Shown here: positions 22,969 through 29,917 of the stretch, piece by piece | How the letters are laid out: each line of letters opens with the position of its first letter | Numbering within the stretch: position 1 is the stretch's first letter | Made by a program: the position numbers and the translations under genes | The notes under the pieces: generated by a model | What the model saw: only the letters and a program-made list of their open reading frames with translations | Database searches by the model: none | Told to the model about the DNA's origin: nothing | DNA from: an uncultured Acetatifactor sp. | GTDB taxonomy: Bacteria; Bacillota; Clostridia; Lachnospirales; Lachnospiraceae | Assembly (NCBI GenBank): GCA_934402315.1 | Contig: CAKRTS010000022.1 | Span: forward strand, 1 to 55,507 | Length of the DNA stretch: 55,507 nt | Reading direction: 5' to 3'

Positions 22969-23642
22969 GTTTTCTTTCGATCAGCCTGCTTAGTCTCATC
23001 AATACCTATAATGTCCGCATAGAGCTCTTCCTGTTCATGACGATTGACATACCATTGCTCAATAAGATGCTCGATAAGTTTAACGAGCTTAAGAGCCTCA
23101 TCAGGTTCAATATCAACGATGAGATTTATATCTTTTTCCATATGAGCACCAATGTTACCAATTCGACGCACACCGTCAATTACACGCCATTGTGTAGCGG
23201 GAATCTTATTTTCAAGTTTGGCTATCTCAGCGGCAAGATTGGATTCTTTGATGTTCCAAAAATCGCGGATCATTCCTTGAAGGCAGCGGCGCGATAAGGT
23301 TGCGGATGCCTTGGGACTTAGATCAAGGATAGAGTATGCTTCCTCATAATCTTGACGAATAGTCATGGGAATGTAATCGGGAAACTGCTTGGCAGAGGAC
23401 AATGGACGGATTTTAGCATGAACATCTGTTACATTAGCACCCCGCCCGTCTGCCATGATTGTGTATTCTCTGCAATTTGGACACAAATAAAAAGATACCG
23501 CAATGCAGGACTCTTCGTATTTTGTTGCGCCCGGAACACTAGTTGCTCCATATGCATTACTAAAACATGGATATAGAATGCTTTTGGTGTCATTCGAAAT
23601 TGGCATAATCATTGAACAATAAGGACATTGAAAACCAGCCAT
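22962..23642 (-). CDS. DUF4145 domain protein, inverted accessory gene
   Basis: About 226 residues. The N-terminus has zinc-ribbon cysteines (FQCPYCSMIMP and LCPNCREY). The C-terminal half is the helical DUF4145 domain: DYEEAYSILDLSPKASATLS, RRCLQGMIRDFW, and RRIGNIGAHMEKD. DUF4145 domains are often found in restriction and other defence proteins, alone or fused to nucleases; the biochemical role is not established. ATG 23642 follows GGGAGGG by 7 bases. It has its own promoter and terminator and runs against the early operon, the layout of a phage accessory (moron) gene expressed from the prophage. Confidence 0.85.
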   Translation of the reverse strand: MAGFQCPYCSMIMPISNDTKSILYPCFSNAYGATSVPGATKYEESCIAVSFYLCPNCREYTIMADGRGANVTDVHAKIRPLSSAKQFPDYIPMTIRQDYEEAYSILDLSPKASATLSRRCLQGMIRDFWNIKESNLAAEIAKLENKIPATQWRVIDGVRRIGNIGAHMEKDINLIVDIEPDEALKLVKLIEHLIEQWYVNRHEQEELYADIIGIDETKQADRKKTE

Positions 23643-23670
23643 CAAAATTCCCTCCCTATGTAGTGTATTC

Positions 23671-23724
23671 GGCTGCGGTAACAGCCTGTACAGATAGTAT
23701 AGGAGTAATCTCGGGAAAAAGCAA
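23671..23724 (-). promoter_or_regulatory. Promoter-leader module, copy B
   Basis: On the minus strand TTGCTT (23719-23724), a 17-base spacer and TATACT (23696-23701) are followed by a leader hairpin GGCTG-n6-CAGCC (23671-23686). The stem pair that differs from copy A changes on both sides. Confidence 0.8.
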
Positions 23725-23784
23725 TAATGTATTATCCAGAATGGATTATTGTTATGTCGTTCAAATGACAGGAGAAAGGGAAAA

Positions 23785-23970
23785 GTGCAAAGCAACAAAC
23801 CACATAAATTGAAAGTATTAGCGACAGAAAATTCAGCGTTTGAAATATGGCTGGATGAAAAGAGAATCCACCATGTTGTAGACTATGGGATCAAGAAGTG
23901 CGGCAATGGGAATCTGGCAGAACTGAATTTAAAACTTGTAGTCAGATTTCCCATCAAAGACGGAGAGTAA
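23785..23970 (+). CDS. Small early phage protein, function unknown
   Basis: 61 residues from GTG 23785, behind GGAGAAAGGG. The sequence KLKVLATENSAFEIWLDEKRIHHVVDYGI is beta-rich, and LNLKLVVRF resembles small phage proteins of one beta sheet. It is the first plus-strand gene after the DUF4145 cassette. No family recognised. Confidence 0.55.
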   Translation: MQSNKPHKLKVLATENSAFEIWLDEKRIHHVVDYGIKKCGNGNLAELNLKLVVRFPIKDGE

Positions 23971-24011
23971 TAGGTTGTAAATGACGGACAAGTCTAAAAG
24001 GAGGGATAAAA

Positions 24012-24254
24012 ATGCCAAGAGTATTACCGCTCGGCGAGATAGAGCGTAAGAAAGCTACATTTGCCAAATGGATAAAGACCAAAAAGGCGGCCGAGGACGT
24101 AACAAATGGGATGATAGGCACTAAGCTCGGCATGACCGGACAGGCTGTCGGGCAAAAAAACAAGAAGAGTCAGTATGAGTTCGGGGAACTGCTGATACTC
24201 TTCCGGGAGCTGAAGGCGAGCGATGAGGAAATATTACAGCTTATGAAATTATAG
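24012..24254 (+). CDS. Small HTH-like phage protein
   Basis: 80 residues with AAGGAGGG before the ATG. A helical core (NGMIGTKLGMTGQAVGQKNK) looks like a helix-turn-helix, and the C-terminus has acidic helices (LFRELKASDEEILQLMKL). It resembles small DNA-binding proteins of the phage early region. It is also a candidate binder of the repeated 16-bp palindrome. Confidence 0.6.
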   Translation: MPRVLPLGEIERKKATFAKWIKTKKAAEDVTNGMIGTKLGMTGQAVGQKNKKSQYEFGELLILFRELKASDEEILQLMKL

Positions 24255-24285
24255 GCGAGTGCCAATGAACTATGGAGGTGAAGGG

Positions 24286-24465
24286 ATGAAGGTAAACACA
24301 ATCGAGCAGTTCCATATCATGCAGCACATTCACGACAATTTTAACCTTGACTCGATCGAGGTAGAGCTTGTGGATCGCAACAGGGTAAGAGTCACGGATG
24401 CCACCGGGGATACCGCGGAGTTTACTTACAACAAGGAGACAAAGGCGGTGGAGCTGTGCAGCTGA
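24286..24465 (+). CDS. Small early protein, function unknown
   Basis: 59 residues from ATG 24286, which has GGAGGTGAAGGG directly upstream. The protein (MKVNTIEQFHIMQHIHDNFN then a beta-hairpin with VRVTDATGDTAEF) is alpha plus beta. No family is recognised. Confidence 0.6.
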   Translation: MKVNTIEQFHIMQHIHDNFNLDSIEVELVDRNRVRVTDATGDTAEFTYNKETKAVELCS

Positions 24466-24476
24466 GAGGGACGGAC

Positions 24477-24758
24477 ATGCTTAAAAATATTATCATATCC
24501 CTGCTGGGCGCGGCTGCCGTAATGCGGTATGTGCCGTGGTCGGAGCCGCTGACCAGAGGGGAGAGTATAGGTGTTTATGTAGGATTTTCGACGATCCTTA
24601 TTATTTTTTGCCTTTTTTGGGACTTTTTGACCGAAAAATGGCGGAAAAAGCGGGAAAGACAGCGCCGGATCAGTGAGATTATGGCGGTACTTAGGGAGGT
24701 GAAATTGGATGCAGAGCGCGACAGATCCAAACATCAAAAAGCTGATAGGGCTTGCTGA
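24477..24758 (+). CDS. Small membrane protein, early region
   Basis: 93 residues. Two hydrophobic segments (IIISLLGAAAVMRY and IGVYVGFSTILIIFCLFWDF) are followed by a strongly basic tail (EKWRKKRERQRR). ATG 24477 follows GAGAGGGACG; a GTG at 24456 is an alternative. The 3' end overlaps the next gene by 50 bases. No family recognised. Confidence 0.6.
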   Translation: MLKNIIISLLGAAAVMRYVPWSEPLTRGESIGVYVGFSTILIIFCLFWDFLTEKWRKKRERQRRISEIMAVLREVKLDAERDRSKHQKADRAC

Positions 24759-25095
24759 GGACTTTGACAGAGCCTACGCGGACAAGCAGTGGAGCAGGGC
24801 AAAGCTGATCTATGACAAGGCGTGCACCGTAATCAGCTTTCTCGACCCACCGCCGGAGGTCTGGCGACAGCTCTTCGGGCACTACAACGAGGAGCAGGAT
24901 GCCGCCGAGAACGACGGACTGTTTTCGGATGCCAAGCGAGATAAGGTCATGAAGGAGTGCCTGATCAAGAATCACATGGGCTTTGAGTGTATGGTGTACC
25001 GGGTACCCGGAGAGATCGGGTATCACGGCGCAAAACCAGAGGCGGGAGCGCGGCCTATGCGGGCAGAGCAAAATCCGGCGTATTATGCGCAATAA
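24709..25095 (+). CDS. Phage protein of unknown function, helical
   Basis: 128 residues, mostly alpha-helical (TDPNIKKLIGLAEDFDRAY, SRAKLIYDKACTVISFL) with a less ordered C-terminus. GGGAGGTG lies 9 bases before the ATG. It is the last gene before a 155-base structured gap and the Rep-like gene. No family recognised. Confidence 0.6.
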   Translation: MQSATDPNIKKLIGLAEDFDRAYADKQWSRAKLIYDKACTVISFLDPPPEVWRQLFGHYNEEQDAAENDGLFSDAKRDKVMKECLIKNHMGFECMVYRVPGEIGYHGAKPEAGARPMRAEQNPAYYAQ

Positions 25096-25099
25096 AAAA

Positions 25100-25208
25100 G
25101 CCGGCAATGGGAGTTGCCGGCAATCACGATGGTATCGCGATTCATCACAAGATCATGATACCACCGTGGACTAAAAAAGTCAAGAAAAATCGGGGCAGAG
25201 CAGCCCCG
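25100..25208. other. Cluster of three hairpins upstream of the Rep-like gene
   Basis: In order: GCCGGCAA-n6-TTGCCGGC (25100-25121, perfect 8-bp stem); GGTATC-gc-GAT ... ATC-at-GATACC (about 25130-25163, symmetric internal loop); and CGGGGC-n6-GCCCCG (25191-25208, perfect). No gene with a ribosome site covers the region 25096-25250. The place directly before an HUH Rep-like gene fits a replication origin; the first hairpin with its A run could also terminate minus-strand transcripts. Confidence 0.55.
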
Positions 25209-25250
25209 GTAGGACTTGATAAAGATATTAAAGTTAGGACATGGGAGAGC

Positions 25251-26021
25251 ATGACGAAGAGGAAAAAATATACTTACCGGTCGGGACAAATCATAGACGT
25301 CGAAGAGTACCACGACGGAAATTATGGAGGCAGGGGCAAGGAGAGAGCAAAAAAGAGAAAGCCCACCGAGGAACAGATAAGAAAGATCAATCAGATGAAC
25401 AAGGCACGCCGATGCCGCCAGAGGATGCTCCTGTATATAAACGAGGGAGACCTATTTGCCACATGGACCTACGAGGTGCAGAACCGCCCGCCGAATATGG
25501 CGACCGCACTGGACGATTTTGAAAAGGCGATGCGGAAGGTGCGGCAGAAATATAAAAAGCGGGGAAAGAAGCTGGTCTGGTTCCGCAATATCCAGAAGGG
25601 AACAAAGGGAGCGTGGCATATCCATCTGGTACTCAATGAGATCGGAGACACGGCAAGCATCATACAGCAGGCGTGGCCGCATGGCGGCACATGGTCTGTG
25701 GCGATCCGCAACAGTAAGTATTATGACGAGGATTTTACAAAGCTCGCCAATTACATGACCCGCGACGAGTACTCTACAGAGACAAAGGCTGACGGCACAC
25801 AGAGCAAGCCACGGATATCAGAGTCAAGTTATAACACATCCCGCAATATGCCCTTGCCGACGCCAAAGGAGGACAAGCTGATCCGGTGGCAAAAGGAGCC
25901 AAAGCCGAAAAAAGGCTATTACATATACAGGATTGTCGAGGGCGTGAATCCGGTAACGGGGTATAAATACCGGCGATACACAATGATCCGGCTGGGCTCG
26001 GATAAACCGGAGTCAGGATAG
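25251..26021 (+). CDS. HUH-type Rep-like protein (rolling-circle replication family)
   Basis: About 256 residues. The HUH motif is in GAWHIHLVLN (His-Ile-His), preceded by a helix of the RKVRQKYKKRGKKLVWF type and followed by IQQAWPHGG and FTKLANYMTRDEY, whose tyrosines are nucleophile candidates. This order matches the replication-associated Rep proteins common in clostridial phages and integrative elements. Such proteins nick one DNA strand and bind it covalently. The N-terminal 60 residues are basic and glycine-rich. ATG 25251 follows GGGAGAG; the frame is open far upstream, but through the hairpin region. No helicase, primase or SSB gene is recognised in this prophage. Confidence 0.7.
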   Translation: MTKRKKYTYRSGQIIDVEEYHDGNYGGRGKERAKKRKPTEEQIRKINQMNKARRCRQRMLLYINEGDLFATWTYEVQNRPPNMATALDDFEKAMRKVRQKYKKRGKKLVWFRNIQKGTKGAWHIHLVLNEIGDTASIIQQAWPHGGTWSVAIRNSKYYDEDFTKLANYMTRDEYSTETKADGTQSKPRISESSYNTSRNMPLPTPKEDKLIRWQKEPKPKKGYYIYRIVEGVNPVTGYKYRRYTMIRLGSDKPESG

Positions 26022-26035
26022 AGAGGAGGGAGACC

Positions 26036-26542
26036 ATGGAGCAGACAATGCGGACAGTAGACCTGTTTATTGCAACAAGCCTGAGGGGCAGTGCCAAAGG
26101 ACCGGGGCGCGTGATGTATGTCCTCCGTACACTCAAAAAAGACGGAAAACCATACGAGAGCAGACCGGCAGTCGCAGAGTATGACGACACGTCGGAGCGC
26201 AAGCTGATACTCAGCGCCATCAGGGACGCACTCAGCTCTTTAAAATATCCCTGCATGGTGGTGGCACATACGGAGTGCGATTACATTGCATCAGTACTTA
26301 GTCAGGGATGGCTCACCCGCTGGCAACAAAACGGATGGCGAAACAGCCGGGACAAAGAGGTCAAGGATGCGTGCCTGTGGAGTATGCTTCTGCAAGACCT
26401 GGAGGAGGACGGTCATGTGCTTACGGCGCTCGCCGAGAAGCATGAGCTTGTTGACCGGATGCGGTGCGAAATGGCACTGGCAAAACCGTACAAGGATGTG
26501 TTTATTCAGATGGATAAAAATGCTGACTGGCAGCAGGGGTAA
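26036..26542 (+). CDS. RNase H-like protein
   Basis: 168 residues with AGGAGGG before ATG 26036. The opening VDLFIATSLRGSAKGPGRVM, the repeated-strand core and W-x-x-NGW-x-x-S-x-x-x-x-VKDACLW are the layout of RNase H-like proteins common in clostridial phages and conjugative elements. The first catalytic Asp is not in the usual DGS context, so activity is uncertain. It follows the Rep-like gene by 14 bases. Confidence 0.6.
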   Translation: MEQTMRTVDLFIATSLRGSAKGPGRVMYVLRTLKKDGKPYESRPAVAEYDDTSERKLILSAIRDALSSLKYPCMVVAHTECDYIASVLSQGWLTRWQQNGWRNSRDKEVKDACLWSMLLQDLEEDGHVLTALAEKHELVDRMRCEMALAKPYKDVFIQMDKNADWQQG

Positions 26543-26605
26543 AAGTCCGGGAACACAGGACGGAATCAAGAACTGGCGGGCTATTGGATAGCAAAAAAAG
26601 GACGA

Positions 26606-26621
26606 GTTGCACCGGTGCAAC
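26606..26621. repeat. 16-bp palindrome, copy 1
   Basis: GTTGCACCGGTGCAAC, perfect. It ends 16 bases before the start codon of the PcfK-like gene and just before its AAGGAG site. Confidence 0.9.
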
Positions 26622-26637
26622 GAGAAAGGAGCGTTTT

Positions 26638-27132
26638 ATGTGGAAATTTGACACGATTGAGGAACTGAACGCGGCAGCAGCCGCCATAAAGGAGACAGGG
26701 GACGCGGCGAAGTTGAAGGAGCTTGCGGCAGACTGCGGACTGGACAAGACAGATGCGGAGGATTACATGGACGGTACGGTAGAGGAATTTGCAACACTGC
26801 CGATGGCAGTGAATGCCCGGATTGGCATGGAATCCAAGGAGTTAAAGATAGCCGGAGTTCTGGCAGACTGGAGGGACACACTGCTGGCCGAGTGCACGGA
26901 GGATCAGGAGCTTTGCAAGGGTGCCCTCCGCATAACCAAAACATTGAAAGGCTATATGGCAGCAGTCATACGCTTTTCCTTCGGAAATAAGGTACAGGTG
27001 AGCAATGAGATCGTCAAAGTAACAAAGGTGCTGCATGACGGCAAAGAGGAGCAGCTGAGAGGTCCGCTATATATGGGCGTGCCTAATAAAGCACAGCTCA
27101 GGCAAATTATCAGAGAGTATTACTGCAAGTGA
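26638..27132 (+). CDS. PcfK-like protein (possible AcrIIA9 relative)
   Basis: 164 residues. The C-terminal part has the PcfK-like layout TKTLKGYMAAVIRFSF ... GVPNKAQLRQIIREYY. PcfK proteins lie beside PcfJ in conjugative plasmids such as pCF10, and a PcfJ gene is two genes away here. The Cas9 inhibitor AcrIIA9 belongs to the same broad family, but the match here is too weak to claim anti-CRISPR activity. The N-terminus is helical and acidic. AAGGAG lies before ATG 26638, with palindrome copy 1 just upstream. Confidence 0.5.
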   Translation: MWKFDTIEELNAAAAAIKETGDAAKLKELAADCGLDKTDAEDYMDGTVEEFATLPMAVNARIGMESKELKIAGVLADWRDTLLAECTEDQELCKGALRITKTLKGYMAAVIRFSFGNKVQVSNEIVKVTKVLHDGKEEQLRGPLYMGVPNKAQLRQIIREYYCK

Positions 27133-27143
27133 GGTGAGGCGTC

Positions 27144-27710
27144 ATGATAGCCATTAAAGGATTTAATGCAAATCTATCCTGCACAATGGGTCAGGGAACC
27201 TATCACTACGAGATAGGGAAAACCTATACCGAGGAGGTTGCAAAATGCGGAGGTGCAGGATTCCACGCGGTGGAGGAGCCGATCGATGTATTGAACTGGT
27301 ACTCGGGCTCTGGCAGCAGGCATTGTATTGTGGACGCCAGCGGTGACATCCATGAGGTAGGAGACGGTCGGATTGCCTGCACACAGATCACGATCATAAA
27401 AGAAATCAGTCTGGTGCAGCTGGGAATGCTGGAATGCAGATGGCTCCAGACACACCCTGCACGGCAATACAGTAACCGCGTCCACCGGGACAAGGGAGAC
27501 ACAAGCGCCGAGAATGACATTATTATCGTCCGCGGAAAGCATCCAAAGGCAGCAGGCGGCATGAATACGGTCTTGTTTTTATGCCGGGAAGCAAAAAAAG
27601 GCAGGGAGATCGAGGAGATTGCTGTCTATCAGATAGACGGCAAGACATATCTGCCGGATGTTTATTACCGGACAGATGGGAGGGCGGCAGAATGCGTAAA
27701 GATGTGTTGA
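27144..27710 (+). CDS. DUF7666-like phage protein
   Basis: 188 residues starting MIAIKGFNANLSCTMGQ. The order of GKTYTEEVAKCGGAGFHAVEEPIDVLNWY and SRHCIVDASGDI is the known phage family pattern of a bent beta fold with conserved Gly, Phe and His. Function unknown. GAGGTGAGG precedes the start. The last 19 bases overlap the PcfJ gene. Confidence 0.65.
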   Translation: MIAIKGFNANLSCTMGQGTYHYEIGKTYTEEVAKCGGAGFHAVEEPIDVLNWYSGSGSRHCIVDASGDIHEVGDGRIACTQITIIKEISLVQLGMLECRWLQTHPARQYSNRVHRDKGDTSAENDIIIVRGKHPKAAGGMNTVLFLCREAKKGREIEEIAVYQIDGKTYLPDVYYRTDGRAAECVKMC

Positions 27711-29887
27711 GGAAACTGCGGGCACTGCCCGCGACAAAGGAAATGATGGAAAAAGCAAAGCATAATACCATCGAAAAGACGGTGACGCATTTTAAAGGCT
27801 CATATACCGAGATAAAAAGGATATATGCAGCATTTACGAGGGTGCAGCAGTTAGGTGCCTATATCAAGGTCGCGGTTTTCATGCCGGAATGGATGTACAG
27901 GGGAATAAAGACACCCAGATATGAGATATTTGTTAATCCTGAGGGTATGGAGTGGATAACAAGGGAGCTGGATGAGGCGGGGCAGGAAGTGAAATGGTCG
28001 ACAGCCATGGCTTACAACCTTGTGGGACTGGACTGGTATAGAGTCAGAAGAGAGAGCGAAAAGGGTGTTTACTGCAATAATGACGCACTCCGCACCCTTA
28101 ATACTCTGACGGTTGCAGGGAAGGGAGACTACCTGAAAAAGGTCAAAGGAATGGATCATCTCGACCGCTGGCAGGAATGTATCCGGGCGGCGAGAATATT
28201 GGCCGCCGAGAAAAAAGAACAGGAGCCATGGGACAGGGATATGGCACTGATGCCACAGACAAGCAAAGCCTTTAAAGAGTGGCTGCAAAAAGAAGCCCCC
28301 CGAGAAAACCATATTTTTTATCAGTACCGGAGAGGGGGGGCAAAAACCGGCTACTGCCGCCATTGCGACTGTGATGTCTCTTTGACCAAGATCCCGTACC
28401 ACAGGGAAGAAATGAAATGTCCTAAGTGCGGGCGATCGTCGACACTGATCAGCATCGGCAAAATAAGGGTAATCATGACGCAGAACTCCCCGGCGCAGAT
28501 CATCCAGCCCATCACGGGCGGATATGTGGTGCGGACCTATGAGGTCAGATATAGAGTGGTGACCCAAAAGTATAGCCAGCCGGAGTATTACATCTACGAG
28601 ACAACGCGGACACTCTACAGGCAGGGAAGGATCGATATTTATAACTATACTACATACAAAAACAAGTATATCAGATGGTGTCACACGAAAGAGGATACCG
28701 GCTATCTCAACTACAGGATTACACCGCCACTGTTGTACAAAGGCAATATGCGCACAGTAAACCGGCTGCTGGATAGCAGTACAGCACTGCCACAGCTGAT
28801 TCGCGCAGGGAAACGTGTCAAAATCGAACGGTATCTGTATTTTGAAAGGAAGCATCCGGTGGTGGAAATGCTTGCCAAGGCAGGGATGAAAGACGTGGCA
28901 CTTGCTATAGTCAGATACGAGATAGGGCTGAGTAAATTTGACGAGCGGGAGACAGAGCTTGTAAAGATATTAAAGCTCGACGGCAGCAGATTTAAGCGCT
29001 TCCGTCAGATTGGGGCGCAGGCTGAAACACTTGAGTGGTTGCAGCACGAAAAGCAGACAAATACAGTCTGGCCGGACGAAGCGATAGGGTATCTGGCAAA
29101 GAATGGCATCATCCCGGACGATATTGCCTTTATTGCAGACAGGATGAGCGTAGTCAAGATATATCACTATCTCGCCCGGCAGGCAGAAAGATCGGACGAG
29201 CCACCGGATCAGGTCGTTACCACATGGCGGGACTACCTGAACATGGCGAAGAAAGCCAAAATGATGGTCGATCAGGAAATCATCTATAAGCCCAAGGATT
29301 TAAAACGGGCACACGCGGAAGTAATTGAATGGATTGAGAGGGAGGGCATTGAAAAGATCGCCAAGGGCATCCGCCGCAAGTGGCCGAAGGTGGATAAGAT
29401 TTGCCCGACCCTCAAGATGTACGAGTACAGTGATGATAAATACTGTATCGTTGCCCCGGCTGGAGTGAATGACATTGTAAGGGAGGGAACTATCCTGAGA
29501 CACTGCATCCACACCTGTGATTATTATCTTGACCGGATCAGCAGGAGGGAGTCATACATACTTTTCCTTCGCTCGGTAAAATCACCCACGGCACCGTGGT
29601 ACACGCTGGAAGTCGAACCCGCCGGAAATATCAGGGCGAAGCGTACCACAGGCGACAACCAGAACAAGGATCTGAATAAGGCATTACCGTTCCTGCGGAG
29701 GTGGCAGAAAGAAATCCAGAAGAGGATAGGCGAAAAGGAAAAACTTTTGGCGGTCGAATCAGACAGGCTCCGTAAGGAGAACTACAAGAACTTGCGTAAA
29801 AACCAGAATAGGATATGGCATGGCAAGTTACAGGGACAGCTCCTCGCGGATGTGCTCGAGCAGGACTTTATGGGAGTAATCGGATGA
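27692..29887 (+). CDS. PcfJ domain protein
   Basis: About 731 residues. The middle has a zinc ribbon (YCRHCDCDVS ... MKCPKCGRSSTL) and the C-terminal part has the PcfJ signature EGTILRHCIHTCDYYLDRI, RESYILFLRS, PWYTLEVEPAGNI. PcfJ proteins are encoded near the coupling and replication genes of conjugative elements and in many phages; their action is unknown, possibly RNA or nucleic acid related. ATG 27692 has GGGAGGGCGG upstream and lies inside the end of the DUF7666 gene. The length suits full-size family members. Confidence 0.8.
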   Translation: MRKDVLRKLRALPATKEMMEKAKHNTIEKTVTHFKGSYTEIKRIYAAFTRVQQLGAYIKVAVFMPEWMYRGIKTPRYEIFVNPEGMEWITRELDEAGQEVKWSTAMAYNLVGLDWYRVRRESEKGVYCNNDALRTLNTLTVAGKGDYLKKVKGMDHLDRWQECIRAARILAAEKKEQEPWDRDMALMPQTSKAFKEWLQKEAPRENHIFYQYRRGGAKTGYCRHCDCDVSLTKIPYHREEMKCPKCGRSSTLISIGKIRVIMTQNSPAQIIQPITGGYVVRTYEVRYRVVTQKYSQPEYYIYETTRTLYRQGRIDIYNYTTYKNKYIRWCHTKEDTGYLNYRITPPLLYKGNMRTVNRLLDSSTALPQLIRAGKRVKIERYLYFERKHPVVEMLAKAGMKDVALAIVRYEIGLSKFDERETELVKILKLDGSRFKRFRQIGAQAETLEWLQHEKQTNTVWPDEAIGYLAKNGIIPDDIAFIADRMSVVKIYHYLARQAERSDEPPDQVVTTWRDYLNMAKKAKMMVDQEIIYKPKDLKRAHAEVIEWIEREGIEKIAKGIRRKWPKVDKICPTLKMYEYSDDKYCIVAPAGVNDIVREGTILRHCIHTCDYYLDRISRRESYILFLRSVKSPTAPWYTLEVEPAGNIRAKRTTGDNQNKDLNKALPFLRRWQKEIQKRIGEKEKLLAVESDRLRKENYKNLRKNQNRIWHGKLQGQLLADVLEQDFMGVIG

Positions 29888-29917
29888 TACTATAAAAAAT
29901 TTAAGGAGGATAACGGC

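Noticed and set aside
24987..25250. N-terminal extension of the Rep-like protein
   Set aside because: It overlaps the previous gene and the hairpins; ATG 25251 has its own ribosome site.
27851..28855. 334-codon minus-strand frame opposite PcfJ
   Set aside because: No ribosome site, unlikely composition, and the plus strand has clear domain motifs.
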